The notes below the pieces were generated by a model. The model was not told where the DNA came from and did not search any database. It worked only from the letters and a program-made list of their open reading frames with translations. Shown here piece by piece: positions 25,721-34,243 of a stretch of DNA of 46,698 nucleotides (position 1 is the stretch's first letter; each line of letters begins with the position of its first letter). The position numbers and the translations under genes were made by a program. This DNA comes from Bacteroidales bacterium (GTDB taxonomy: Bacteria > Bacteroidota > Bacteroidia > Bacteroidales > Marinilabiliaceae). The stretch spans positions 1 through 46,698 of the forward strand of contig JAKSLF010000024.1 in the NCBI GenBank assembly GCA_024401355.1, in the 5' to 3' direction.

Positions 25721-26653
25721 ATGAAGATACTAGTAGCGCCATTGGATTGGGGACTTGGTCATGCGACGAGGACATCGTGCCTGGTAGGCAGGCTGTTGAA
25801 AGACGGACATGAAGTGATACTGGCAGGATCTGGTAAATCGCTTGATATGTTGTCGGGTGACTATCCACAATTGGATATGTTGGAGCTGAAAAGCTTTTCT
25901 CCATGGTTCTTTAGACGATTGCCGCAGTGGCTTGCGATAACGATACAGGTTCCTAAATTCATATACTATTATATATGTGAAAAAAGGAAGACGCAGAAAA
26001 TTGCAGATCGCTTGGGCATCGACATGATAGTGTCGGACAACCGATATGGGGTGAGAGCAGATGGGTGCAGGAACATAATGGTTACTCATCAGCTTAGTCC
26101 GATAGCAGCAAGATGGGCTCCAGAATGGTTTAATGGCATGCTTGCTAAAATGTTGTCGAGGTGGCTTAATCGATTTGATGAAATATGGGTGCCCGACATA
26201 AAACCTTTTCCGGATGGGTTGGCAGGCAGACTGGCGGACCCGAGATATGTCAGGACAAAAGTGGTGACCGTCGGACTCTTGTCGAGGCTGAATCCTGGGT
26301 GTGAGGTCACGGGAAAAGAGACGCAGGCATCGAAAGAAGTAGATCGACTAGCCATAATATCGGGACCTGAACCACAGCGAAGCGTCATGGAGAGAAGAGT
26401 GAAGTCCATGTTTGACCAGAAGGGTGGAAACAACGTGATATTGGACGGAAAACATCATACGAATCCAGCGGTTGTTTCTGCGTTGGTTGAAAATGCGAAA
26501 GAGATATATTGTCGGTCGGGGTATTCGACGATAATGGATTTGGTAAAGATGGGCCGAACGGCATATTTGACTCCGACGAGGGGGCAGGCTGAGCAGGAAT
26601 ATCTGTGTGAAAGGATGGCAGAATTGGGCTTTAAGAGTTGGGAGGAAAAGTAA
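25721..26653 (+). CDS. MurG-like family 28 glycosyltransferase, slightly short
   Basis: This 310-residue protein has the fold features of GT-B glycosyltransferases related to MurG. The N-terminus MKILVAPLDWGLGHATRT is the glycine-rich acceptor-side loop. The C-terminal half has RLAIISGPEPQRS and a sugar-nucleotide region CRSGYSTIMDLVKMGR...TPTRGQAEQEYL. Related proteins usually run some tens of residues beyond the GQxEQEYL motif, so the end at GFKSWEEK may be trimmed. Donor and acceptor are unknown. It follows metA by 46 bases. Base usage matches its neighbours. Confidence 0.75.
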   Translation: MKILVAPLDWGLGHATRTSCLVGRLLKDGHEVILAGSGKSLDMLSGDYPQLDMLELKSFSPWFFRRLPQWLAITIQVPKFIYYYICEKRKTQKIADRLGIDMIVSDNRYGVRADGCRNIMVTHQLSPIAARWAPEWFNGMLAKMLSRWLNRFDEIWVPDIKPFPDGLAGRLADPRYVRTKVVTVGLLSRLNPGCEVTGKETQASKEVDRLAIISGPEPQRSVMERRVKSMFDQKGGNNVILDGKHHTNPAVVSALVENAKEIYCRSGYSTIMDLVKMGRTAYLTPTRGQAEQEYLCERMAELGFKSWEEK

Positions 26654-26720
26654 TAAGGTTGTAAATAAAAGTTAAAACATATAAGAAGCCAGGTGTGGAA
26701 GGCAAAAAAAATCAAAAACC

Positions 26721-26795
26721 ATGAAACAAACATTAATTGGCTTCGTATATGAAAATGCTATAATGAGCGTACGCTCGAATGGTGACAAAGAATGA
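26721..26795 (+). CDS. Possible 24-codon ORF overlapping the next gene
   Basis: An ATG at 26721 opens a frame of 24 codons (MKQTLIGFVYENAIMSVRSN...) whose stop overlaps the ATG of the next gene as ATGA. That overlap could couple translation. It contains a 12-base perfect palindrome GAGCGTACGCTC (26765-26776). There is no good ribosome site, and the length allows chance. It may be a leader peptide. Confidence 0.3.
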   Translation: MKQTLIGFVYENAIMSVRSNGDKE

Positions 26796-27169
26796 TAGAA
26801 GGAATAGTCATATTAGTAGTCTTGGCAGTGGTTGGAACTGTAGCTTACGTTTTGTATAAACGTTGGAGCTATAAGCACACCATTGAAAGACTTGTGGCTA
26901 TACTATTCCCATCGGGTGGAGATCAGATTGACGAGACAGTGCGTGACATAGACGAAATGACTCATGGTCGCTTCACAAGGGAAGAAATACTGGATTATTA
27001 CCTTAAGATAAAAGGTCTACAGATAATCGACTTGCATTCGCATGCGGACAATGGAATCAGAAAATTCTTGATGGAGCCTACAAAGGTAAGGCTTACGTAT
27101 TTCGAGCAAGTCAAGTTTTATGAGATATATCTGAACTATCCACAAGCTGTGGGTAAAAGCATCCTCTAA
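26792..27169 (+). CDS. Small membrane-anchored protein, unknown function
   Basis: This 125-residue protein has one N-terminal membrane segment (about residues 3-22, IVILVVLAVVGTVAYVLY) followed by a soluble domain rich in charge, including HGRFTREEILDYYLKIKGLQIIDLHS. I do not recognise a family. The anchor, with basic residues following it, places the domain in the cytoplasm. It follows the glycosyltransferase by 138 bases, a gap with no clear promoter. Confidence 0.65.
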   Translation: MIEGIVILVVLAVVGTVAYVLYKRWSYKHTIERLVAILFPSGGDQIDETVRDIDEMTHGRFTREEILDYYLKIKGLQIIDLHSHADNGIRKFLMEPTKVRLTYFEQVKFYEIYLNYPQAVGKSIL

Positions 27170-27212
27170 AAATCGATAGTTGAATTCTTGTGATTATTTT
27201 GTGATAATATAG

Positions 27213-27243
27213 TTGTAGATGATACTATATTATAGTATATTTG
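27213..27243 (+). promoter_or_regulatory. Promoter of the TatD-family gene
   Basis: TTG at 27213-27215, a 20-base spacer and TATATTTG at 27236-27243 fit the consensus. The leader to the ATG at 27283 is about 33 nt. Confidence 0.7.
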
Positions 27244-27282
27244 TGTGAACAAAAGAAGAGTTTGCATAAAACAGTATATCCG

Positions 27283-28059
27283 ATGATAGATACTCATACT
27301 CATATTGACGGAGAAGAATTCGAACAGGACCGTGATGATATCATAGCGCGTGCAAAGCAGGCGGGAGTGAAAGCCATCCTGTTGCCTAATATAGATATGA
27401 TGTCGCTGTTGGCGATGGATGAGTCGTGCAATCTGTATCCAGATATATGCAAGCCAATGTATGGCCTTCATCCGGAAAATGTGGACGAGAACTACATGTC
27501 GCAGCTTGAGGCAATCTTTATGGCAGCGGATGCAGATGACAGGAAAGTTGGTGTGGGTGAGATTGGTCTTGATCTTCATTGGGATGATAAATATAAAAAG
27601 GAGCAGATAGAAGCATTCAAGTGGCAAATAGGATATGCCATAGAGCATAAATTGCCTATGTCGATTCATGTCAGAGATGCCTTTGCAGAACTCTATGAAG
27701 TGTTTGCTGGATATAACGCGAGTGAGTTGGTCGGTGTTCTGCATTGTTTTTCGGGTGGTGAAGAAGATGCGAAGAGATGTGTAGCAGAGTATCCTGGGAT
27801 GATGTTTGGTGTAAATGGAACCTTTACATATAAGAAATCGATGCTTCCAGATATATTCTCCAAACATGTGCCTATAGATAGGGTAGTGTTGGAGACGGAT
27901 GCTCCATATCTGGCACCTGTGCCATTCAGGGGAAAGAGAAACGAACCATCATATTTGCCGAAAATAGCGGAAAGCTTAGCTGATGCATACGGGATGACGG
28001 TAGATGAAGTGGAGCGAGTCACCGACAGCAATGCCATGCGTATGTATGGTCTGGTGTAG
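27283..28059 (+). CDS. TatD-family metal-dependent hydrolase (DNase)
   Basis: This protein of 258 residues is a TIM-barrel hydrolase of the TatD/YcfH group. Metal ligands are seen in MIDTHTHIDG (His5, His7), in GEIGLDLHW (Glu), in PMSIHVRDA, LHCFSGG, and in ETDAPYLAP near the C-terminus. I chose the ATG at 27283 because the family begins at the HTH motif and the TTG at 27241 is inside the promoter. TatD proteins act as 3'-5' exonucleases or related hydrolases; the substrate here is not shown. It has its own promoter. Confidence 0.9.
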   Translation: MIDTHTHIDGEEFEQDRDDIIARAKQAGVKAILLPNIDMMSLLAMDESCNLYPDICKPMYGLHPENVDENYMSQLEAIFMAADADDRKVGVGEIGLDLHWDDKYKKEQIEAFKWQIGYAIEHKLPMSIHVRDAFAELYEVFAGYNASELVGVLHCFSGGEEDAKRCVAEYPGMMFGVNGTFTYKKSMLPDIFSKHVPIDRVVLETDAPYLAPVPFRGKRNEPSYLPKIAESLADAYGMTVDEVERVTDSNAMRMYGLV

Positions 28060-28360
28060 AAAGCGGTCGGGTGACGCTGTTAAATAGTGTTGACTGAAAA
28101 AGGACATAAAAAGAATTAAATATTAAATGTGGATAAAGTGCTGACAATGGGCGTGATTCGGCGTGTCGGGGTTAAATAGAATTAATCTTTGGGTGGAGAA
28201 ATATTGGTCAGAAGGTTGCAATGTCATAAAAAATGTGTAACTTAGACCGCTGAAATGTGAAGACTTGTTGTATGAGTAGTCATGTTTTAAAAGCTAAGGT
28301 GCATTAAATGTGTCACTTAAATAAATATTAATAATAAATTTAACAAATTTCATTGAAATT
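28060..28360. other. Intergenic region before the exbB operon
   Basis: This 301-base gap holds no reading frame that I trust. It contains a probable promoter (28216-28245), then an AT-rich leader. No hairpin terminator after the TatD gene was clear. Confidence 0.5.
28216..28245 (+). promoter_or_regulatory. Possible promoter of the exbB-exbD operon
   Basis: TTG at 28216-28218, 19 bases, then TAACTTAG at 28238-28245, one mismatch from TAnnTTTG. The leader would be about 110 nt. Confidence 0.4.
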
Positions 28361-29158
28361 ATGAAGAAGCTATTTGCTTTAGTAGCAGTTTTCGGAATGT
28401 TGAGCTTCGGTTCGACAGTAAACGCACAGGAGGCTGAAACAGCAGAGCCTGCTGCACAGACAGAAGAGGTTGCAGCAACAGACGAAGTTGCAGCAGAAGA
28501 TGCAGTTGCTCCTGCACAGGAGGAGAGCATCCACAAGGTCCTCAAGACAAAGTTCGTTGAAGGTGGTGTAGGCTGGATGCTTCCAGTGCTTGCATGTCTC
28601 GTACTTGGTCTCGCAATCTCAATTGAGCGTATCATCTACTTGACAGCAGCTGACACTAACAACAAGAAGCTCCTCAAGAAGGTTGAAGATGCTCTTGCAA
28701 AGGGTGGTGTTGAAGAGGCAAAGGAAGTATGCCGCAACTCACGTGGTCCAGTTGCTTCTATCTTCTATCAGGGTCTCCTTCGTTACAACGAGGGTGCTGA
28801 GATGGTAGAGAAGTCAGTTGTATCTTACGGTTCAGTTATGATGGGTCAGCTCGAGAGCGGTCTTACATGGATTTCACTCTTCATCGCACTTTCTCCATCA
28901 TTGGGATTCATGGGTACAGTCGTTGGTATGATCGGTGCATTCGATAGCATCCAGGCAATGGGTGATATCTCTCCAATCGCCGTAGCAGGTGGTATCAAGG
29001 TTGCCCTCCTTACAACATTGTTCGGTCTTATTGCAGCCGTTATTCTTCAGGTCTTCTACAACTACATCGTTGTAAAGATTGACGGTATCGTAAACAAGAT
29101 GGAAGATGCTTCTATCTCGCTTATGGATATCATCACAAAGTATAAGGCTAACCACTAA
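28361..29158 (+). CDS. exbB: ExbB/TolQ-family proton channel with signal peptide
   Basis: This 265-residue inner-membrane protein forms the proton channel that energises TonB. It has a signal peptide (MKKLFALVAVFGMLSFGSTVNA) and then an Ala/Glu-rich low-complexity linker of about 40 residues, a layout found in several Bacteroidetes ExbB proteins. The MotA/TolQ/ExbB region has membrane segments near residues 70-90, 168-190 and 200-225, with the conserved SLGFMGTVVGMI and ALLTTLFGLIAA. It heads an operon with a small membrane protein and two ExbD genes, so it most likely serves TonB-dependent uptake. Confidence 0.9.
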   Translation: MKKLFALVAVFGMLSFGSTVNAQEAETAEPAAQTEEVAATDEVAAEDAVAPAQEESIHKVLKTKFVEGGVGWMLPVLACLVLGLAISIERIIYLTAADTNNKKLLKKVEDALAKGGVEEAKEVCRNSRGPVASIFYQGLLRYNEGAEMVEKSVVSYGSVMMGQLESGLTWISLFIALSPSLGFMGTVVGMIGAFDSIQAMGDISPIAVAGGIKVALLTTLFGLIAAVILQVFYNYIVVKIDGIVNKMEDASISLMDIITKYKANH

Positions 29159-29203
29159 TCAGTCTCCACAATTCGTGTTGACTTATTAATAAGACATAAC
29201 GAA

Positions 29204-29650
29204 ATGAAGTTAACAGGTTATATATCACAGGGTGTGATGATATTGTTGATGCTTATCAGTGTTGTTCTGATGGCGATGAGCGCATCGGAGGCATCTGATG
29301 AGGTGAGAGCCTTTGCAGAAGGTTCTTGGACAGGAACAGTCATCACTTGGGCTGTAGTAGTATTTGCTATTGCTCTCTTTGGTGCAGTTGCGTCATACGT
29401 AGTAGGCGCAATCGTAGACACCTCAAATTTGCTCAGAACAGCCATAGCAGTTGTTGGTGCTATCGTTCTTGTATGCGTATGTTGGGCACTCGCTGATGGA
29501 ACTCCACTTCCACTTGTTGGATATGAAGGTTCTGAGAATGTGCCACTCTGGTTGAAGATAGCAGATACAGGAATGTTCCTTGGCTATATAGCAGCTGTAG
29601 TAGCAGTGCTTGCTATTATAGTATCAGAGGTTGTTCAGTTGTTCCGTTAA
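29204..29650 (+). CDS. Four-helix membrane protein in the exbB-exbD operon
   Basis: This 148-residue protein has four predicted membrane segments (about residues 6-25, 44-67, 76-97 and 119-145). It is not an ExbB or ExbD by motif. Its place between exbB and the exbD pair is seen in other Bacteroidetes by recall, and suggests a partner or accessory of the TonB motor. No catalytic motif is visible. Confidence 0.7.
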   Translation: MKLTGYISQGVMILLMLISVVLMAMSASEASDEVRAFAEGSWTGTVITWAVVVFAIALFGAVASYVVGAIVDTSNLLRTAIAVVGAIVLVCVCWALADGTPLPLVGYEGSENVPLWLKIADTGMFLGYIAAVVAVLAIIVSEVVQLFR

Positions 29651-29680
29651 TCGGGTGTTAATACTTAAATATCAACTAGG

Positions 29681-30253
29681 ATGAGTAAGAAAGAAACACC
29701 GGAATTGAATGCCAGCTCACTTGCTGACATCGCGTTCCTCCTTTTGATCTTCTTCCTCGTCGCTACGACAATGAGCACGGACACAGGTTTGGCGCGTATG
29801 TTGCCACCTATAGTTCCAAACAATCAGGATGACGCTCCACCAATCAAGGAACGTAACGTCTTCACTGTATTGCTCAATTTCCGCAACCAGCTCCTCGTAG
29901 AGGGTGAGTGGGTTGACGTAAGCGAGTTGAAGGAAAAGGCTAAGGAGTTTATTGCGAACCCTGCCGACAAGGATAATCTTCCTGAGAAGCAGGAAACTGA
30001 TGTGCCTTTGATTGGTACATATCCAGTCTCTAAGGGCGTAATCTCACTTCAGAACGACCGTGGAAGCCAGTATCAGGCATACCTTCAGGTTCAGAATGAG
30101 TTGCAGGCGGCATATAACGAGCTTCGTGACGAACTTGCTAAGATCAAGTTCCACAAGAGTTATGCCGATTGCTCAGACGCCGAGCAGGATGCTATCAAGA
30201 AGGTTTATCCTCAGCGTATATCGGAAGCAGAACCTAAAAACTACAAGAAGTAA
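29681..30253 (+). CDS. exbD: ExbD/TolR-family protein, copy 1
   Basis: This 190-residue protein has one membrane helix near the N-terminus with the essential acidic residue, Asp16, in SSLADIAFLLLIFFLVAT. The periplasmic part is about 150 residues, longer than typical ExbD. It contains a spacer around SKGVISLQNDRG. It pairs with ExbB as the proton-driven stator of TonB. The stop codon TAA shares its last A with the ATG of the next gene, so translation is probably coupled. Confidence 0.88.
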   Translation: MSKKETPELNASSLADIAFLLLIFFLVATTMSTDTGLARMLPPIVPNNQDDAPPIKERNVFTVLLNFRNQLLVEGEWVDVSELKEKAKEFIANPADKDNLPEKQETDVPLIGTYPVSKGVISLQNDRGSQYQAYLQVQNELQAAYNELRDELAKIKFHKSYADCSDAEQDAIKKVYPQRISEAEPKNYKK

Positions 30254-30714
30254 TGGCAAAGTTTAAAAAAGGCAAGAAAAATGCGCAGCAGAAGTTGAAT
30301 ACTTCTTCTCTGCCAGATATCGTGTTCATGTTGCTGTTCTTCTTCATGGTAGCCACTTCAATGAAGGAAGTTACTATGATGGTTAAGATTAAGTCTCCTG
30401 AGGCAACTGAGGTGACTAAGCTTGAGCAGAAGTCATTGGTTTCGTACATCTATGTAGGTAAGCCATTGAACTCACGCAAGTTTGGTTCTGAACCACGAAT
30501 CCAGCTTAATGATTCTTATGCAACTGTAGACGATATCGAAAGCTATATTCTTCAGGAGCGTGAGAACATGAAAGAGAGTGACCGTCCTAAGATGACAGTG
30601 TCTATCAAGGCTGACTATGATGTTCAGATGGGTACAATCACTGATATCAAGCAGGCTTTGCGTAAGGCACAGGCCCTTAAGATTAGTTATTCTGCACGTA
30701 AAGCTGTAAAATAA
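30253..30714 (+). CDS. exbD: ExbD/TolR-family protein, copy 2
   Basis: This 153-residue protein is a second ExbD. A basic N-terminus (MAKFKKGKKNAQQK) is followed by the helix with Asp22 (SSLPDIVFMLLFFFMVAT). The periplasmic domain ends with the typical IKQALRKAQALKISYSA pattern. Two different ExbD proteins side by side is common in Bacteroidetes and suggests a mixed stator. A terminator follows. Confidence 0.88.
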   Translation: MAKFKKGKKNAQQKLNTSSLPDIVFMLLFFFMVATSMKEVTMMVKIKSPEATEVTKLEQKSLVSYIYVGKPLNSRKFGSEPRIQLNDSYATVDDIESYILQERENMKESDRPKMTVSIKADYDVQMGTITDIKQALRKAQALKISYSARKAVK

Positions 30715-30740
30715 TTGTAAATTCAATTCAAGTCAAGTAT

Positions 30741-30772
30741 AGCGCCTATCCTTTTTGGGATGGGCGCTTTCT
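30741..30772 (+). terminator. Terminator after the exbB-exbD operon
   Basis: AGCGCCTATCC (30741-30751) pairs with GGATGGGCGCT (30758-30768) over 11 bp with one wobble and a T-rich loop, followed by a short T run. Confidence 0.8.
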
Positions 30773-30795
30773 ATGTGTATTTATTTGGGTTAACA

Positions 30796-30827
30796 TTTGT
30801 AGAAAAGGGGAGTTTTGATTATCTTCG
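30796..30827 (+). promoter_or_regulatory. Promoter of the TPR-like gene, apparently leaderless
   Basis: TTTG at 30796-30799, a 20-base spacer and TATCTTCG at 30820-30827 (one mismatch) lie seven bases before the ATG at 30834, the same geometry as at the RprX gene. Confidence 0.5.
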
Positions 30828-30833
30828 TGGTCG

Positions 30834-32921
30834 ATGAGCTCTGAAAGTAAAATAGATATAGTTTATAAGCTTGAGCAGTATGCTGATTCGGGTGACGTCA
30901 GAAGAGTTATAGATACTCTTAGGAGTCAGCCATCGTGGCATTTGTCGAGTTTGGAGCAGAGTTTGTCTGAGCTTGAAAACACATATTCCCTGATATTGGA
31001 TTATTATAGTGCGGGAGTTGTTGATTCTAAAAGAGAAGAGATATTCCACAAAGTATTATTAGGTCTTTATGAGATTATATATAAGTGGGAAGATGCGGCA
31101 AACAAATCGGGTAATGGTGTAGATGGTCAATCCGGTATTCAGGCAGAAATTGACGCTCTTGTGAGTGGTCTGTCAGTGTCTTATGACAGAAGTGATCGTC
31201 AGGAGAAATTGAAGGCAATGTTTGATGTTATATACAAGCAAATGCCGTCGAAAGAAACCTGTGCTGCTTTCGGGACTTTTTTTGAAAATGAAAATATAGA
31301 TGTCAATGAGCGTTGCGTAATAATTGGTGCATTAACTTTTGCACTCTCGCAACGATATATCCCAAGCTATTTCAGATTGTTGATGGGGTTATGCAGTTCT
31401 GACGTTCTGGAGATTAGGGCTAGGGCGGTTGTTGGACTTATGCTGTCGCTTCAGAATCATAGTGACAGAGTTCTATATGACACATCGTTGGTTTCAAGAT
31501 TAAAGATGATGCTGGACGATGTTGTCATGAAGCGAGACATGATAACCTCGTTTGTGTTGCTGTTAAGGACAGGGTTGACGAAGACGATTTTAGATGAAGT
31601 TGTTAATGATATTACTCCGGATCTTTTTTCAAGGTGTCCGAATCCGTTAAGCAAGAATGTTGGGGATGGCATGTTTGACATAGATGATATCGTGTCGGGA
31701 CGTCCTAAGCTCAAAAAAGATATAGAGAAGCTGAGTAATTGGCAGTCTCATGGCTTAGACATTCTTTATGGAACATTTATATATCTCAAGGGTTTTCCAA
31801 TGTTCAAACATTTGTCGGGATGGTTTAGACCTTTTGATGAAGATGCCAAGGAATTGGAGCCAGTCAAGAAATTGTTGTCTGAGATAAAATATGATGATGC
31901 AGCAAAACGTATTGCAGAGATGTCGTTGATGTGTGATTCAGACAAATACTCCTTTTTGCTATCTTTTGCATCAATGCCACAAGATGCAGTACAGAGCATA
32001 TTTACAACATACGTTATGCAGCAGAAAGAGTATGAAGAACAAATGGGGAATAGTGGTAATGATTCTGTTTTTCAGAAAAGAGCCAATCTGTATGTTCAGG
32101 ATTTATACCGAGTGTATAATGTATACTTCAAGGGGAAAAGAGTATTGAATCCTTTTAATACGGCCAATACGTTTGTTGAGAAATCAGTATTGTTTGATAT
32201 GCTGTTTTCGCCTCAGGAACTGGAGGCTATAGGTGATGATATAGGTGGGTTTGAGCAATATGAAAGTGCAGCTTTTATATACGAAAAGTTGCTGAAGACA
32301 AACAAGGATAATGATGCCTTTTATGACAAACTGGCCTATTGCTATATATCGAAGTGCCAATACTCTCAGGGGCTGTATAATCTGACATGTGCGGAGAAAA
32401 TAGGAGGCAAAACTTATTGGAGGTCAAAGATGAAGGCAACATGTTATGGGGCGTTGAAATTGTATATGGATACCGTTGGTGCCTTAAAGGAAATGTTGTC
32501 GATGAAGCCGGATGACCTTTATGCAAAAACAGAACTGGCAGAGTGCTACAAAATGATGGAATCTTATGATGATGAACTCGGATTGAGATTTGAGATAGAC
32601 TATATGAAGCCGACGCAAAAAACAGCTTTACAAACTGCAGAGTGCTTGATGAGGCTGGGGTATGTGGATCGTGCTACATCGTATGTGGCAAGGATTGGAG
32701 ACGGTCGCGACTCGTTGTTGTTGGCAGCATCATATAAAATGTGTCTTCACGACACAACAGGGGCAATAGAATGCCTGCGTAGTATGGGCAATCGGGATAA
32801 AGACCTAGTTGCTCATGCATATAAGTGTTACATGAAATCATTTGTGAAGGCGGGTATCTCGAAAGAGGACTTAAGGATGATAGGGGATATTGCCTCACGT
32901 GATATGTTAAATGGAAAATAA
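30834..32921 (+). CDS. Large helical TPR-like protein, unknown function
   Basis: This 695-residue cytosolic protein is almost all alpha-helical. The C-terminal third shows TPR-like units, for example YESAAFIYEKLLKTNKDNDAFYDKLAYCYIS and LAECYKMMESYDDELGL. The N-terminal part has helical repeats that I cannot name. There is no signal peptide or membrane segment. It overlaps the HD phosphohydrolase gene by 11 bases, so the two products may act together, perhaps with the TPR region recruiting a partner. The gene starts on an ATG placed seven bases after a promoter box. Confidence 0.7.
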   Translation: MSSESKIDIVYKLEQYADSGDVRRVIDTLRSQPSWHLSSLEQSLSELENTYSLILDYYSAGVVDSKREEIFHKVLLGLYEIIYKWEDAANKSGNGVDGQSGIQAEIDALVSGLSVSYDRSDRQEKLKAMFDVIYKQMPSKETCAAFGTFFENENIDVNERCVIIGALTFALSQRYIPSYFRLLMGLCSSDVLEIRARAVVGLMLSLQNHSDRVLYDTSLVSRLKMMLDDVVMKRDMITSFVLLLRTGLTKTILDEVVNDITPDLFSRCPNPLSKNVGDGMFDIDDIVSGRPKLKKDIEKLSNWQSHGLDILYGTFIYLKGFPMFKHLSGWFRPFDEDAKELEPVKKLLSEIKYDDAAKRIAEMSLMCDSDKYSFLLSFASMPQDAVQSIFTTYVMQQKEYEEQMGNSGNDSVFQKRANLYVQDLYRVYNVYFKGKRVLNPFNTANTFVEKSVLFDMLFSPQELEAIGDDIGGFEQYESAAFIYEKLLKTNKDNDAFYDKLAYCYISKCQYSQGLYNLTCAEKIGGKTYWRSKMKATCYGALKLYMDTVGALKEMLSMKPDDLYAKTELAECYKMMESYDDELGLRFEIDYMKPTQKTALQTAECLMRLGYVDRATSYVARIGDGRDSLLLAASYKMCLHDTTGAIECLRSMGNRDKDLVAHAYKCYMKSFVKAGISKEDLRMIGDIASRDMLNGK

Positions 32922-34155
32922 TGATAATATGAATAAGTGGTATACGACTCCGAAAATAGTAAATGACTCGGTTCATGGCTTTATCACAATTGAATATAAG
33001 CTTTTACTAGACATTTTGAATCATCCATGGATGCAAAGATTGCGTCGCATCCGACAGTTGGGAATGACAAATCTGGTTTATCCAGGAGCGCAGCATACAA
33101 GATTCCAGCATTCGTTGGGAGCTATGCACTTGATACACTTGGCAATGGACACTTTGCTGTATAAGGGTATCTTGGTGACCGAAGAAGAGCAGAGAGCTGC
33201 AATGGCAGCAATGCTTATGCACGATATAGGTCATGGCCCATTTTCGCACGTGTTGGAGCATACGATAGTCAATGGAATAAGCCACGAAGAAATATCGCTG
33301 GCGCTTATGAACAGGATGAATCAGATGATGGGTGGACGTCTTGATCGTACGCTTGAACTGTTTAATGGTAACTGCAAACCATTTCTACATCAGTTGATAT
33401 CGAGCCAGCTGGATACAGACCGTCTTGATTATCTTAAGCGCGACAGCTTTTACACAGGAGTGTCGGAAGGAACGGTCGGTTCGGACCGTATAATAAAAAT
33501 GCTCGATGTATATAACGATCAGCTCGTTGTAGAGGCAAAAGGAGTATATTCGATTGAAAAATTCTTGATAGCACGACGACTCATGTATTGGCAGGTTTAT
33601 CTGCACAAGACTGTCATCGCGGCAGAAAGAATGCTTAACCAGATATTGCGTAGAGCAAAGAATTTGTCGAGACAGGGGAAAACGCCATTTGCACCGCCTC
33701 ATCTGCTTTATTTCCTTGAAAATGAAATAGACAGTTCGAACTTTGATGAGTATGAGACAATAAGGAACTTTACATTGCTTGATGATAGTGACATCACGTC
33801 ATCAATAAAAGTATGGACAATGAGTGATGATAAAACCCTCGCGACATTGTCGACATGGTTCCTTAATAGACATTTGTTCCATATAGAAGAAGGTGTCCGT
33901 CCGTTCTCCGATTCTTACGTAGATGAAATTAGGCATAGAGCAGCAAAAATGCTTAAAATAAGTCTTCACGACACTAACTATTTTGTTGTTACTGGTCAGG
34001 TGTCTAGCAACACCTACGATATTATGCGTGATAGGATAAACATTAAATTATCGGACAATGAAGTATGTGATGTGTCTGATATATCAGAACTTAATCTGGA
34101 TATACTAGGCGACCGTGATGCAAAATGGTATTTGTGTTATCCTCGTGGCATATAG
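32911..34155 (+). CDS. HD-domain phosphohydrolase (dNTPase-like)
   Basis: This 414-residue protein has the HD metal-binding set: His in AQHTRFQHSLGAMHL, the HD pair in MLMHDIGHGPFSH, and Asp in LDTDRLDYLKRD. The layout and the opening VNDSVHGFITI match HD proteins related to dNTP triphosphohydrolases of the YwfO type. Its substrate is uncertain. It overlaps the upstream TPR-like gene. An alternative start is ATG 32929 (MNKWYTTPK). In other Bacteroidales, by recall, such a gene often sits beside lpxD; here it is about 10 kb away. Confidence 0.85.
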   Translation: MENNDNMNKWYTTPKIVNDSVHGFITIEYKLLLDILNHPWMQRLRRIRQLGMTNLVYPGAQHTRFQHSLGAMHLIHLAMDTLLYKGILVTEEEQRAAMAAMLMHDIGHGPFSHVLEHTIVNGISHEEISLALMNRMNQMMGGRLDRTLELFNGNCKPFLHQLISSQLDTDRLDYLKRDSFYTGVSEGTVGSDRIIKMLDVYNDQLVVEAKGVYSIEKFLIARRLMYWQVYLHKTVIAAERMLNQILRRAKNLSRQGKTPFAPPHLLYFLENEIDSSNFDEYETIRNFTLLDDSDITSSIKVWTMSDDKTLATLSTWFLNRHLFHIEEGVRPFSDSYVDEIRHRAAKMLKISLHDTNYFVVTGQVSSNTYDIMRDRINIKLSDNEVCDVSDISELNLDILGDRDAKWYLCYPRGI

Positions 34156-34192
34156 TTGTCGCAAGGGTAGTCAAATTAAATGCAAAGGAATG

Positions 34193-34223
34193 TTGCATTA
34201 AAGAAATTTTGTTTGCATCTTTG
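34193..34223 (+). promoter_or_regulatory. Promoter of the soluble histidine kinase gene
   Basis: TTG at 34193-34195, 20 bases, then CATCTTTG at 34216-34223, one base off the TAnnTTTG consensus. A purine-rich AAAGGAG lies at 34225-34231 ahead of the ATG at 34244. Confidence 0.5.
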
Positions 34224-34243
34224 TAAAGGAGTAAATAAAGCGT

